In this document: positions 24,714-32,800 of the stretch, in pieces | Layout: the number at the start of each line of letters is the position of its first letter | Numbering within the stretch: position 1 is the stretch's first letter | Assembly: GCA_002309805.1 (NCBI GenBank) | Contig: DBYJ01000001.1 | Coordinates: 2,471-38,536 of the forward strand | DNA length: 36,066 bases | Source of the DNA: Bacteroidales bacterium UBA1189 | Lineage (GTDB): Bacteria; Bacteroidota; Bacteroidia; Bacteroidales; Bacteroidaceae | Direction of reading: 5' to 3' | The notes under the pieces: generated by a model | Told to the model about the DNA's origin: nothing | What the model saw: only the letters and a program-made list of their open reading frames with translations | The model's database searches: none | Position numbers and translations under genes: made by a program

Positions 24714-24745
24714 TTTGCAAGAGTCTTAAAAAACTCCTATCTTTG
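24714..24745 (+). promoter_or_regulatory. Promoter of the antiporter gene
   Basis: TTTG (24714-24717), a 20-base spacer, TATCTTTG (24738-24745), only 12 bases before the ATG at 24758. Transcription would therefore start within about 10 bases of the start codon, giving a very short leader, and rules out the in-frame start at 24689. Confidence 0.8.
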
Positions 24746-24757
24746 CAGCCTGAAATT

Positions 24758-26866
24758 ATGATTACTGACCCGACGCTCATCTTCGCGGTGGTGCTGGCTA
24801 TCATCCTGACGGTGCCCCTTGTGTCGCGCAAGCTGCGCATCCCCCATTTGGTGGGGATGATTGTGGCGGGTGTGCTGGTGGGCGAGCATGGCCTGGGGCT
24901 GCTGGCACGCGACAGCAGCTTCGAGCTTTTCGGCAAGGTGGGCCTCTACTACATCATGTTCCTCGCCAGCCTCGAGCTGGACATGGAGGGCCTCCGCAAG
25001 AATCGCCGTCGTGGCATCGTTTTCGGCATCCTCACCTTCCTCATCCCCTTTGCGGTGGGGCTGCCTGTGGGGATGTGGGTGCTGCGGCTGGGACTGCCCG
25101 CTTCGCTATTGCTGTCGTGCATACTGGCGTCGCACACGTTGGTCAGCTATCCCATCGCGGGGCGCTACGGACTGGGGCGCACGGACTGCGTCACTATAGC
25201 CGTTTGCGGCACCATGATTGCCCTGCTGCTCGCGCTCGTCATCCTTGCTGTCATTGCCGCAGGTGTCGAGGGGCGGCTGGCTCCCTCGTTCCTGGTGTGG
25301 ATGGGGGTGCGGACAGGCGTCTATGCCGTCATTATCTTCCTTGGCTATCCGAGGCTGACGCGCTGGTTCTTCAAGCGCTATGGCGATAACATCACGCAAT
25401 TCATCTTCGTGATGACGCTGATGATACTTAGTGCCGCCCTCGCCGACGCGGCAGGACTGGAGGGGCTGCTGGGCGCCTTCCTCGCCGGATTGGTGCTCAA
25501 CCGCTATATCCCTCACGTCTCGCCCCTCATGAACCGCATCGAGTTTGTCGGAAACGCCCTGTTCATTCCTTATTTCCTTATCGGCGTGGGTATGCTCATC
25601 AACATACAGGCGCTCTGGCAGTCGTCTGCCGGCATTATCGTCATCGGGGTAATGCTCATTACGGCTCTTGCCACCAAGTGGGCTGCGGCCTGGCTGACGC
25701 AGAAGTCGTTGCACCTGAAGGGCTACGAACGGGAGATGTTGTTCGGCCTCAGTTCCGCCCATGCTGCTGGCGCGCTGGCGATGGTGATGGTGGGCAAGCG
25801 CCTCATACAGGCTGACGGTATGCCCCTGATGGACGATAACGTGATGAATGGCGTGGTTGCCATGATTCTGGGCTCGTGCATCGTCAGTTCTGTCGCTACC
25901 GAGCACGCCGCCTTTCGCACAGCAAAGAAGGAAGCCTCTCCTTACAGACCCACCCCCAACCCCTCCCGTGAAGGGAGGGGAGCCCTCCCCCTTACGGGGG
26001 AGCGGGGAGGGGGTCTCCAGGAGGGAACGGGCCTCTTGGGTGATGGCCTGATGGTGGCAGTCAACAACCCTGATAATGTGGATGATTTGATGAATACCGC
26101 CATTCTCATGCGTGGCCCGAAGGCGACGGGTGAGATTGTGGCGCTCCACGTCTCCATCGACGGCGCCGACTCTGAACGCCGGCAGGAGCGGGGACGCGAG
26201 AACCTGCGCCGTGCGGCAGCCATTGGAGCCTCTGCCGACGTGCCCGTCGTCACACAGAACCGCCTCGGCACCAACCCTGCAGGCAGCATCCTCCATGCCT
26301 TCAAGGAGGCTGATGCCAAGGAGCTCATCCTCGGCCTCCACCAGAAGCGCAACTTTGCCGACTCGTTCCTGGGAACGACGCTGAACCATATTGTCGAAGG
26401 TACCCATCGCCAAGTGGTCATCGTGAAGCACCTGATGCCCGTCAACGTCGTCCATCGCCTTGTTGTGGCCATTCCGGCGGAGGCGGAGAGCGAGTTGGGC
26501 TTCTACCGTTGGCTCGAACGCCTCTGCAACATCGGCGAGCAGCTGGGCTGCCGTGCTGATTTCCACGGACATCCCCAGACGCTCCGTCTGGTGAGCGACT
26601 ACATCCGTACCCGTCATCCCAACATGCGCTTCCAGCTTATTGATATGCCTGACTGGAACGACCTGCTCACCACTACCGAGAACCTCAGCTTCGACCATCT
26701 CTTCGTGCTCGTCAGCGCCCGGCGTGGCAGCCTCTCGTGGCAGCCTTCTTTCGATAATCTGCCCACCCAGCTGATGAAGTATTTCATGGGCAACAGCCTG
26801 ATGATCATCTATCCTGAGCAACGTAGCGATGCCCCTTCCACTACCTTCACCAACCCCATCCCCTAA
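24758..26866 (+). CDS. CPA2-family cation/proton antiporter with C-terminal universal-stress-like domain
   Basis: 702 residues from ATG 24758. Residues 1-385 hold about 12 hydrophobic segments of the CPA2 (KefB/NapA) type: SRKLRIPHLVGMIVAGVLVG near the N-terminus, then LADAAGLEGLLGAFLAGLVLNR (230-250), which carries the acidic residues expected in ion exchange. Residues 425-702 are soluble and resemble two universal stress protein folds (DGLMVAVNNPDNVDDLMNTA; VHRLVVAIPAEAESELGFYR), likely a cytoplasmic sensor. The two halves are joined by RPTPNPSREGRGAL and following residues, encoded by a palindromic insert (25946-26016). Which ion (Na+ or K+) is exchanged cannot be read. The gene is bracketed by an inverted pair of the ~160-bp element. 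Confidence 0.88.
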   Translation: MITDPTLIFAVVLAIILTVPLVSRKLRIPHLVGMIVAGVLVGEHGLGLLARDSSFELFGKVGLYYIMFLASLELDMEGLRKNRRRGIVFGILTFLIPFAVGLPVGMWVLRLGLPASLLLSCILASHTLVSYPIAGRYGLGRTDCVTIAVCGTMIALLLALVILAVIAAGVEGRLAPSFLVWMGVRTGVYAVIIFLGYPRLTRWFFKRYGDNITQFIFVMTLMILSAALADAAGLEGLLGAFLAGLVLNRYIPHVSPLMNRIEFVGNALFIPYFLIGVGMLINIQALWQSSAGIIVIGVMLITALATKWAAAWLTQKSLHLKGYEREMLFGLSSAHAAGALAMVMVGKRLIQADGMPLMDDNVMNGVVAMILGSCIVSSVATEHAAFRTAKKEASPYRPTPNPSREGRGALPLTGERGGGLQEGTGLLGDGLMVAVNNPDNVDDLMNTAILMRGPKATGEIVALHVSIDGADSERRQERGRENLRRAAAIGASADVPVVTQNRLGTNPAGSILHAFKEADAKELILGLHQKRNFADSFLGTTLNHIVEGTHRQVVIVKHLMPVNVVHRLVVAIPAEAESELGFYRWLERLCNIGEQLGCRADFHGHPQTLRLVSDYIRTRHPNMRFQLIDMPDWNDLLTTTENLSFDHLFVLVSARRGSLSWQPSFDNLPTQLMKYFMGNSLMIIYPEQRSDAPSTTFTNPIP
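25946..26016. repeat. Palindromic in-frame insert (AGACCC element), copy 3
   Basis: 71 bases with ends AGACC/GGTCT, and two internal hairpins (CCCTCCC with GGGAGGG; CTCCCCC with GGGGGAG). It is inverted relative to the copies at 17113, 21704 and 27604, yet still open and in frame, at the junction of the antiporter's membrane and soluble parts. Confidence 0.85.
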
Positions 26867-26884
26867 TATAAAATAAGGAGAAAA

Positions 26885-27045
26885 ATGGAAGTAAAAATGG
26901 GAGTTAATTCGCTTCGCTCATGGAAGTTATGCGCTACGCGCAGGACGATTGTCTTGCTTTCGGCCGTCCAGAACATTCGTCCACTTTTACTTCCTGCCAG
27001 CACAGCTGGCATAACTTCCACTTTTACTTCCACTTTAACTTCTTG
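26885..27045 (-). repeat. ~160-bp dispersed element, right copy of an inverted pair
   Basis: Reverse complement of the element at 24341-24502. Two blocks are identical: TGCCAGC through GACGAATG (about 38 bases) and ATCGTCC through CATAACT (about 25 bases); the stretch between them is diverged. The 12-base units are GGAAGTAAAAGT-like. It fills most of the gap between the antiporter and tcdA. Confidence 0.85.
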
Positions 27046-27053
27046 TAAAAACT

Positions 27054-27848
27054 ATGTCCTCCCTTTGGCAGCAACGAACGGAACAGCTTTTTGGCCCCGA
27101 TAAGATGGAGCGCCTGCATCGTGCCCACATCCTTGTGGTTGGTGTCGGAGGCGTGGGAGCCTATGCTGCCGAAATGCTTTGCCGTGCTGGCATTGGCGAG
27201 ATGACGCTTGTGGATGCCGATACCGTGCAGCCCTCGAACATCAACCGCCAGCTCCCTGCCACGCACGATACCTTAGGCCGTCTGAAAACCGACGTCATGC
27301 AGGAGCGTCTGCTTGCCATCAACCCTGCGTTGGCACTCCACACGCTTCCTGTCTTTCTCACGGAGGCCGATATTCCCTCCCTGTTCGACACTCCTTTTGA
27401 TTTCGTTGTCGATGCCATCGACACCATTGCTCCGAAGTGCGCCCTCATCATCGAAGCCCACCTCCGTCGTATTCCCATCATTTCCAGCATGGGAGCCGGC
27501 GCCAAGAGCGACATTACGAAGGTGCAGTTCGCCCGTCTCGAGGATACCTACCATTGTGGTCTCAGCAAGGCCGTCCGCACCCGACTACGCAATCTGTGTA
27601 AAAAGACCCTCTCTGAGGGGGAGGGCCTCCCCTCCATCACGGGAGGGGTTGGGGGTGGGTCTCTCCTAAAAACACCCGTTGTGTTCTCCTCTGAGCAGGC
27701 TGACCCGAAAGCCATCATCACCGTCGAAGGCGAGCGCAATAAAAAGTCCACCACAGGTACCGTCAGCTACATGCCGGCTGTCTTTGGCTGCTACCTTGCC
27801 GATTACGTCATACGACAATTAATAGTTAAAGATGAAGAGTTAAAATAA
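27054..27848 (+). CDS. tcdA: tRNA threonylcarbamoyladenosine dehydratase
   Basis: 264 residues of the ThiF/MoeB/HesA E1-like fold. It should use ATP to cyclise the t6A37 modification to ct6A in ANN-decoding tRNAs. The adenylation site is VVGVGGVGAYAAEMLCRAGIG (28-48 in part), followed by VDADTVQPSNINRQ with the conserved NxNRQ-type motif at 62-66 and DAIDTIAPK (120-128). S145-G147 in SSMGAGAK lie in the family-typical GAG loop. There are no cysteine zinc pairs, as in TcdA and unlike MoeB. Odd: residues about 184-206 (SEGEGLPSITGGVGGGSL) come from a palindromic insert, and the last residues IVKDEELK from a TTAA-rich repeat. Confidence 0.88.
   Translation: MSSLWQQRTEQLFGPDKMERLHRAHILVVGVGGVGAYAAEMLCRAGIGEMTLVDADTVQPSNINRQLPATHDTLGRLKTDVMQERLLAINPALALHTLPVFLTEADIPSLFDTPFDFVVDAIDTIAPKCALIIEAHLRRIPIISSMGAGAKSDITKVQFARLEDTYHCGLSKAVRTRLRNLCKKTLSEGEGLPSITGGVGGGSLLKTPVVFSSEQADPKAIITVEGERNKKSTTGTVSYMPAVFGCYLADYVIRQLIVKDEELK
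27604..27662. repeat. Palindromic in-frame insert (AGACCC element), copy 4
   Basis: 59 bases with ends AGACCC/GGGTCT and an internal hairpin (CCTCCCCTCC with GGGAGGGG). Read from the other strand than copies 1 and 2, so it gives a Gly/Ser-rich peptide in tcdA in place of the PTPNPSREG type. Confidence 0.85.
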
Positions 27849-27914
27849 TGTCCTCTATGCAGAGTTTCGTTTTCAGAGCTATTTTTCTTAACTCTTAATT
27901 CTTAACTCTTAACT
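27818..27914. repeat. TTAA-rich 7-bp repeats in inverted arrangement between tcdA and lolD
   Basis: Four units CTTAACT/CTTAATT at 27887-27914 face GTTAAAG and AGTTAAA units at 27823-27845 that form the tcdA 3' end and stop. The pair could form a long AT-rich hairpin in the junction. Confidence 0.65.
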
Positions 27915-27925
27915 AAAATAAGAAT

Positions 27926-28579
27926 ATGATTTCCCTTTCCCACATTACCAAATCCTTTGGCTCCCTGCAAGTGCTGCGGGGCATTGACCTTACCGTTGCT
28001 GATAGCGAAATCGTCAGCATTGTCGGTCCCAGCGGGGCAGGCAAGACCACGCTGTTGCAAATCATCGGCACGCTTGACCGCCCCGACTCGGGCAACGTCG
28101 TTATCGACGGTGTTGATGTCTTCAGCCTGCGCGACAAACAGCTCTCAGCCTATCGCAACGAGCATATCGGCTTCGTCTTCCAGTTCCATCAGCTGCTGCC
28201 TGAGTTTACGGCTGAGGAAAACGTCATGATGCCCGCCCTCATTGCTGGGCGCAGCATGCACGATGCCCGTCGCGATGCCCGCGAGCTGTTGGATTTCCTC
28301 CGCCTCGCAGAACGTGCCGACCATAAGCCCGCAGAGCTTTCTGGAGGCGAGAAACAGCGCGTAGCCGTAGCCCGTGCCCTCATCAACCATCCCTCTGTCA
28401 TCTTGGCCGATGAGCCCTCCGGCAGCCTTGACACGCAGAACAAGCAGGAGCTCCACCAGCTTTTCTTCGACCTCCGCGCCCGTTTCCAGCAGACTTTCAT
28501 CATTGTCACTCACGACGAAACCCTTGCCGCCCTTACTGATCGTACCATCCGCCTCGTCGATGGCCAAATCGTTTCCTGA
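27926..28579 (+). CDS. lolD: ABC transporter ATPase, LolD/MacB type
   Basis: 217 residues, a single ATPase domain. Walker A GPSGAGKT (34-41), Q-loop FQFHQLLPEF (86-94), signature LSGGEKQR (138-145), Walker B VILADEP (158-164), H-loop THDE. The LPEFTAEENVMMP and SGSLDT stretches place it in the LolD/MacB/FtsE group. LolD powers release of lipoproteins from the inner membrane with LolC/E; no permease gene is nearby, which is usual for Bacteroidota, so the partner and exact role are inferred from family only. It follows tcdA by 77 bases, with the TTAA repeat in between; a separate promoter was not found. Confidence 0.85.
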   Translation: MISLSHITKSFGSLQVLRGIDLTVADSEIVSIVGPSGAGKTTLLQIIGTLDRPDSGNVVIDGVDVFSLRDKQLSAYRNEHIGFVFQFHQLLPEFTAEENVMMPALIAGRSMHDARRDARELLDFLRLAERADHKPAELSGGEKQRVAVARALINHPSVILADEPSGSLDTQNKQELHQLFFDLRARFQQTFIIVTHDETLAALTDRTIRLVDGQIVS

Positions 28580-28595
28580 CGAATCCTATAAATGT

Positions 28596-28669
28596 AGAGA
28601 CGCGACTTGTCGCGTCTCTTTGGCTTTAGACGTCCCTTTTGTGTTTTGAGACGCGGCGTGCCGCGTCTC
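28596..28669. repeat. Pair of GAGACGCG palindromes after lolD
   Basis: Hairpin 1: AGAGACGCGAC, loop TT, GTCGCGTCTCT (28596-28619). Hairpin 2: GAGACGCGGC, loop GT, GCCGCGTCTC (28648-28669). The outer flanks are GT and AC, and the block lies 17 bases after the lolD stop, so it could also act as a terminator. Related palindrome at 7756-7777. Confidence 0.8.
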
Positions 28670-28702
28670 TACTATGAATCTTCGGAATATTTTTTAGAAA
28701 TT

Positions 28703-28733
28703 CTTGCAATCTCGAAAAACTGTTGTATCTTTG
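28703..28733 (+). promoter_or_regulatory. Promoter of the PIN toxin-antitoxin pair
   Basis: CTTG (28703-28706, one base from TTTG), a 19-base spacer, TATCTTTG (28726-28733), 29 bases before the ATG at 28763. Confidence 0.65.
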
Positions 28734-28762
28734 CGCTCAGAAAGCATAAAAGTAAAAAGATT

Positions 28763-28984
28763 ATGGAAGCAATCACTTTTAGCCCGGCACAGGTACATGT
28801 GTTCAACCTTGTGTCTCATATTAAGTCAGCTGGAGGATTGGAGCAGCTCAGGGAACAACTGGCTGCTTTCTATGCCAAACAGGTAGACGACGAAATGGAC
28901 GCTCTTTGGGAGAGCGGCCAATGGGATGAGAAAAAACTGGAGGAACTGCGCGGTTCCCACTTCCGCACACCTTATAATAATTAA
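28763..28984 (+). CDS. Probable antitoxin partner of a PIN toxin
   Basis: 73 residues. The start ATG at 28763 follows a promoter, so longer in-frame starts are rejected. The sequence (MEAITFSPAQVHVFNLVSH, then a helical QLREQLAAFYAKQVDDEMDALW and an acidic Asp/Glu/Trp-rich tail) has no catalytic motif. The C-terminal DEMDALWESGQWDEKKLEEL resembles the toxin-binding tails of small antitoxins. The gene is directly followed, 3 bases later, by a PIN domain gene, which is the main reason for the call. I do not recognise a named DNA-binding family in the N-terminus. Confidence 0.65.
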   Translation: MEAITFSPAQVHVFNLVSHIKSAGGLEQLREQLAAFYAKQVDDEMDALWESGQWDEKKLEELRGSHFRTPYNN

Positions 28985-28987
28985 AAT

Positions 28988-29407
28988 TTGGGTCTGGTGA
29001 ATCCCGTAGTAATTGACACCAATTGTCTGCTTCAGATAATTGCTCGAAAAAGTCCCTATCGTCCTATTTGGGACGCATTTCTTGCTGGACGCTATGACCT
29101 TTGTGTGTCCGACGAGATTCTTGATGAGTATCAGGAGATATTGGGCCAGCAGATAACTCCTACTGTGGCAGAGAATGTTGTACTTCTTATCCTCAACCAG
29201 AAGAACGTTCAGCTTATCGACCCGCATTTCCGTATGGGTGTTATTACTGCTGATCCTGATGACAACAAGTTTGTTGACTGCGCCTTTGCTGCAGGTGCTG
29301 ACTATTTGGTATCGGAGGACAGCCATTTCAATGTGCTTCGTTCCATCCCCTTTCCACAGCTGAACATCGTCACTCTTGATGAGTTTATGCAGACGAGGCT
29401 TATGTAG
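28988..29407 (+). CDS. PIN-domain toxin (putative ribonuclease)
   Basis: 139 residues from a TTG at 28988; a GTG at 28997 (MNPVVIDTN) is an equally good start and gives the usual PIN N-terminus. PIN toxins are Mg2+-dependent ribonucleases. The acidic residues are visible: D10 in VVIDTNCLL, E43/E48 region in DEILDEYQEIL, D90-D92 in ITADPDDNKFVDCA with the later D97, and SEDSHF near the end. It matches the 'toxin component, PIN family' group (COG1569-like). Paired with the small gene 3 bases upstream, it forms a compact two-gene module with its own promoter; the RNA target is unknown. Confidence 0.8.
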   Translation: MGLVNPVVIDTNCLLQIIARKSPYRPIWDAFLAGRYDLCVSDEILDEYQEILGQQITPTVAENVVLLILNQKNVQLIDPHFRMGVITADPDDNKFVDCAFAAGADYLVSEDSHFNVLRSIPFPQLNIVTLDEFMQTRLM

Positions 29408-29432
29408 TAAGCTTTTCCCCCTTTTGTTTTTA

Positions 29433-29468
29433 TAGCGTTTAATGTCGCGTTGGCGATGTTAAACGCTA
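29433..29468 (+). terminator. Hairpin downstream of the PIN gene
   Basis: TAGCGTTTAA (29433-29442) pairs with TTAAACGCTA (29459-29468), with an inner TCGC/GCGA stem. It is 26 bases after the toxin stop and is followed by ATATTTT. Possible terminator; also the first part of a 21-base-periodic stretch. Confidence 0.5.
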
Positions 29469-29534
29469 ATATTTTAGAATCAAACGCTATTCTTTTAGAG
29501 TAGTGCTTTGAATTTTTAGAATCAAACTCTGGGA
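29451..29534 (+). repeat. Degenerate 21-bp periodic repeat (third locus)
   Basis: TTTTAGA occurs at 29472, 29493 and 29514, exactly 21 bases apart; with the preceding period at 29451 the units share AAACGCT or AAACTCT cores. ATCAAACGCT (29479-29488) also occurs in the leader period of array 1 (8065-8074). Confidence 0.55.
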
Positions 29535-29544
29535 AATTAGCGTA

Positions 29545-29615
29545 GTGGGCTGGCGGGATAGAAGAGGGAATAGAAGGTGGGAAAGAAGAGGGGAAAGAAG
29601 AGGGGATAGCAGGGA
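29545..29615 (+). other. Purine-rich tract with G-runs
   Basis: Nearly all purines on the plus strand, with repeated GGG/GGGG runs separated by AAAGAAGA-type spacers. It could form a triplex or quadruplex. It lies between the PIN module and the terminator of the minus-strand peptide gene; no gene seen. Confidence 0.5.
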
Positions 29616-29629
29616 GGGCGTTGGGTGTC

Positions 29630-29667
29630 TAAAAACAATCAGAGGGACAGTTGCCTGTCCCTCTGAT
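29630..29667 (-). terminator. Rho-independent terminator of the peptide gene
   Basis: A perfect 13-base stem (ATCAGAGGGACAG with CTGTCCCTCTGAT, loop TTGC), followed on the minus strand by TGTTTTT. It lies 20 bases after the stop of the 46-residue gene. Confidence 0.85.
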
Positions 29668-29687
29668 CTTATCAGTTTAATGGTTGA

Positions 29688-29828
29688 TTACCATTTGTTG
29701 TTTCTCCATCTGGGAGCATCGTCGCCGCCTTCCTTATCTTCACCGGATCCGATGGATTCAGCCAGCATGCTCTGTAAGCGAATCTCGACGATAGCTTCAA
29801 CTTCGGGTTTCAAATAATTCTTTTTCAT
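29688..29828 (-). CDS. 46-residue small protein, unknown function
   Basis: Read directly on the minus strand: ATG at 29828, TAA at 29688. It starts MKKNYLKPEVEAIVEIRLQS, continues MLAESIGSGEDKEGGDDAP and ends RWRNNKW. This layout (MKK, aromatic, P, hydrophobic helix, M-L-A, then a Gly/Asp-rich polar tail) recurs in many short Prevotella proteins that I have seen annotated as hypothetical. No signal peptide or enzyme motif. It lies 43 bases after the giant secreted protein gene and before a strong terminator, so it probably ends that transcript. The LAES-GSG point could be a leader/core boundary of a processed peptide, but nothing here proves it. Confidence 0.7.
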   Translation of the reverse strand: MKKNYLKPEVEAIVEIRLQSMLAESIGSGEDKEGGDDAPRWRNNKW

Positions 29829-29871
29829 CTCTTTTACTTGTTAAATGTCTTTAGTTATACCTATTAGTTTC

Positions 29872-32800
29872 TTAGAACAAAACCTTCTTACCGTTCTGGA
29901 TGTAGATCTGGCCCTTGACCGGCTCAACAACCTTGCGACCCATGACATCGAAGAGTTCGCTGCTTTCGGTCTCTACGTTGACGTTCTGAATCATCGTAGC
30001 GTCGTCGTCTTCATCGTCGAAGCGGATGCTGATGGAGTAACCAGCGTTGCCATAACCAAGATCCATGTAGTACAGATAGCACTCGAAGCACTTCACAGCG
30101 TTGTATGTAGGACTATAAGCGTTGCCATAGTCGTCAACGGTAGGATCAGCAACAGAGGGCTTCTGGAGTTCGCCGAATATCTTCTGCTTCGGTGAGTAAC
30201 GATAGTAGAATTCGTTTTTAGCTACATCGGCAGGAACAATCTGGCCATTGTACTTATATTCATACAGACCAGTCATGGTAGCACACTTGATAAGCTCTTC
30301 ACCAATACGCAGGCTCAGGTCGGCGGTGGTGTTATCACTGCTCAAACCGATAGCCACTTCTTCGCCAGCGAATACAACGTCACCAGCCTTAGCCTTGATG
30401 ATGTAAGGCCTATTAGCGGTAATGGTATTGTCAATAACGCCTAAGGTCTTCTTCTGGGTGAATCTGAAGATAACCTCATCACCAGCTTCGTTCATGTAGC
30501 TATCCTCGTAGCAAGTAACCTTAGCACCTTCGGGAGCGTCAGCGTTGAAGGGCATGACAAGCGAGCGGTTAGCATATTTGAATGTAGCGGTGTACTTAGC
30601 GCTCTGAGCCTTGAAGTTAACATCGTTGAAGTAGACGTTCTGCTTGTAGCCGTCAGCACCAAGATCATCGTTGACCTTGTCGTCCAGACGGACAACGAGA
30701 GCATACTTCTCAACAACCGTCGTGATTTCGCTAGCTCTTCTACCAGGAGCGGAAGGATGCTGCTCAACAACAGGCATCTCGAAGTTGAAGACAAGGTTCT
30801 TGGCTTCGTCGATACCGAAGTATTCCATGTAGTTCTCGAACTTGGTGGGGAGGTAGTCCTCAGTGATAGCGAAGAAGTTCTTCAGCGTTCTGCAGTAGGG
30901 CCACAGCTCATCCTCGTAAGCACCGATCTTCTCAGCGGGAGCATAGTCGGGAGCCACAGCGGGATCGTGCTTGACGTAGTTCAGCCACGGGCTGGGCGTG
31001 TTGATGCCTTCGTCGCCGTAGAACATCTTAACGTTGGAGGTCAGATCACCCTGCTTGTAGTAGAGCTTATAGTCATAACGATAGGTCTCGCGGATATCGC
31101 CAGTACCATCCTTCTCAACCTCGAAGAGGAAGCTGTAGTAACCCTTCTCAGTGGTGGTAGCGTCAACCCACTTACCAGTGATAGGAGCCGGCATGTTGTC
31201 GTTGGGGATCAGCTCAGCAATCAGCTTGAGGGTGTTGGTGCCGCCAATCTGACCAGCCTTGCCGTCCGGGTCGTAGATACGGACCTCAACGAAGTGGTCG
31301 TCAGTAGCTTCGTCCTTATCGGAAACAATCCAATAGGTCACACCGTTCTTGGAAGGAGCAATGTTGGGAGTCTTGGGAGTTGACTTGTACACGTACGAGA
31401 AGGGAACCTTTACGATAGGACCAACCTCGGGCTGACCTGCGGCAGGTGTGTAACTCAGTCCTCTGCTGGCATCGGTGAAGCGCTGCGGCGTGTAGACCAT
31501 GTAGCCTTCGAGCAGGTATTCAGCATCGTAGTCAACCTCAGCGAAGACGAGGTCGTTGATGAGGAGCACCTGACCCATTTCGTCCATGTGTCCGTAAGCA
31601 GGCTTGGCAACCCATTCCGTGCGGATGGGACGATGCTCTTCATCGGCGGCAGCCTGTTCTTCAGCCGTAATAGGAGAAGTTCTGGTCATCTTGGCCCAGA
31701 TGGTAACGTCGCACTGGCCGCATTCGCCAGTCTTAAGAGGATTGGTTTCACCCTCGGGAATGACACGGTTCCAGTTGTAGATGTTGTTGACAACAAACTG
31801 CGGGAAGGTGGTGAGCACACTGTTCACCAAACTCGGTTTCTCAATGAACATAGGCTGGGTCTTGTCTTCAATCCAACCAGGAACATCCTGCTCATTGCCA
31901 TTTTCGTCAAGAGCGGCAACGAGATTTCCGTTTTCATCCTTAACGGGATTTCCGTCTTCATCCACCGCATAAAGGAGGGAGCCGAGCTGTACCCAACCTT
32001 CGCGAGAAGCCATGGTGAAGCCCTTACCGGCATACTTAACAACAGCGGCTTCGGGAACTTCGCCCACTACACCGGTGTAGAGTGACATAGGACCATAGAG
32101 GTTGGGATCGATGGCATAGAACTTCTTGCCCCAGTCGCCCGTGTACTCGTGCAGTTCACCGTCGAGGTCCTCAGCGGGAACAATGGTCTCGTTGTAGTAC
32201 TTGTCATTCCATGCCCTTACATTAGCATCCTTGCCATACTCGCGGACAGTCAGCTGAGTGATATCCTGAGCATTGTTGTAGAGGGTCGGGAGCTTATAGG
32301 AAATCTTCGACTCAAACTCAACCTCATCCTCGGTGTCGGTCCATTCCGTCATGGTCTCGCAGGTGTAGTGCTTCACATAGTCTTTATGCTCAATCATGAT
32401 CTTGCCGATGACGGGAGCGGTCTTGGGAGTCCAAGCCCAATCGAAGAAGTAGAGAGGAGCGGGCTTAGTGGGATCGGTAACACTCATCAGAGGAGCATCG
32501 TTCTTGCCGACTCTCGGGTCGATGGGCGTAACATTGCCGCTGAAGACAGCGCCTTCGCACAAAATGTCAGCTAAGTTATTCATCTCCTCTTGATTAAGCG
32601 GATTAAACGGAATAAGGGTGGCTAGATCAACGATATGAGCACCTTCGCTGGTGTAGTACTGCCAGTTCTCCTTCAAAGCTTCCAGGTAGGAGTGGCTGTT
32701 CACGCTTACCTTAACGTACTCAAACTCTGTGGTCTCATCCAGGGCAGCAGTGGTGGTTGTCAGATCGAACTTTGCGAAATTCGTGGTTGATACGACATTG

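Noticed and set aside
25106..26821. Antisense frame of 571 codons within the antiporter gene
   Set aside because: The opposite strand has clear CPA2 family motifs and a promoter; the antisense frame shows low-complexity His/Glu-rich sequence typical of GC-rich shadow frames.
24341..27045. Insertion sequence or transposon around the antiporter
   Set aside because: No transposase or integrase is encoded and no target duplication could be identified; reported only as an inverted repeat pair.
17113..27662. Frameshift or assembly error at the proline-rich inserts
   Set aside because: All four copies keep the frame, the proteins resume family-like sequence on both sides, and the copies differ from each other.
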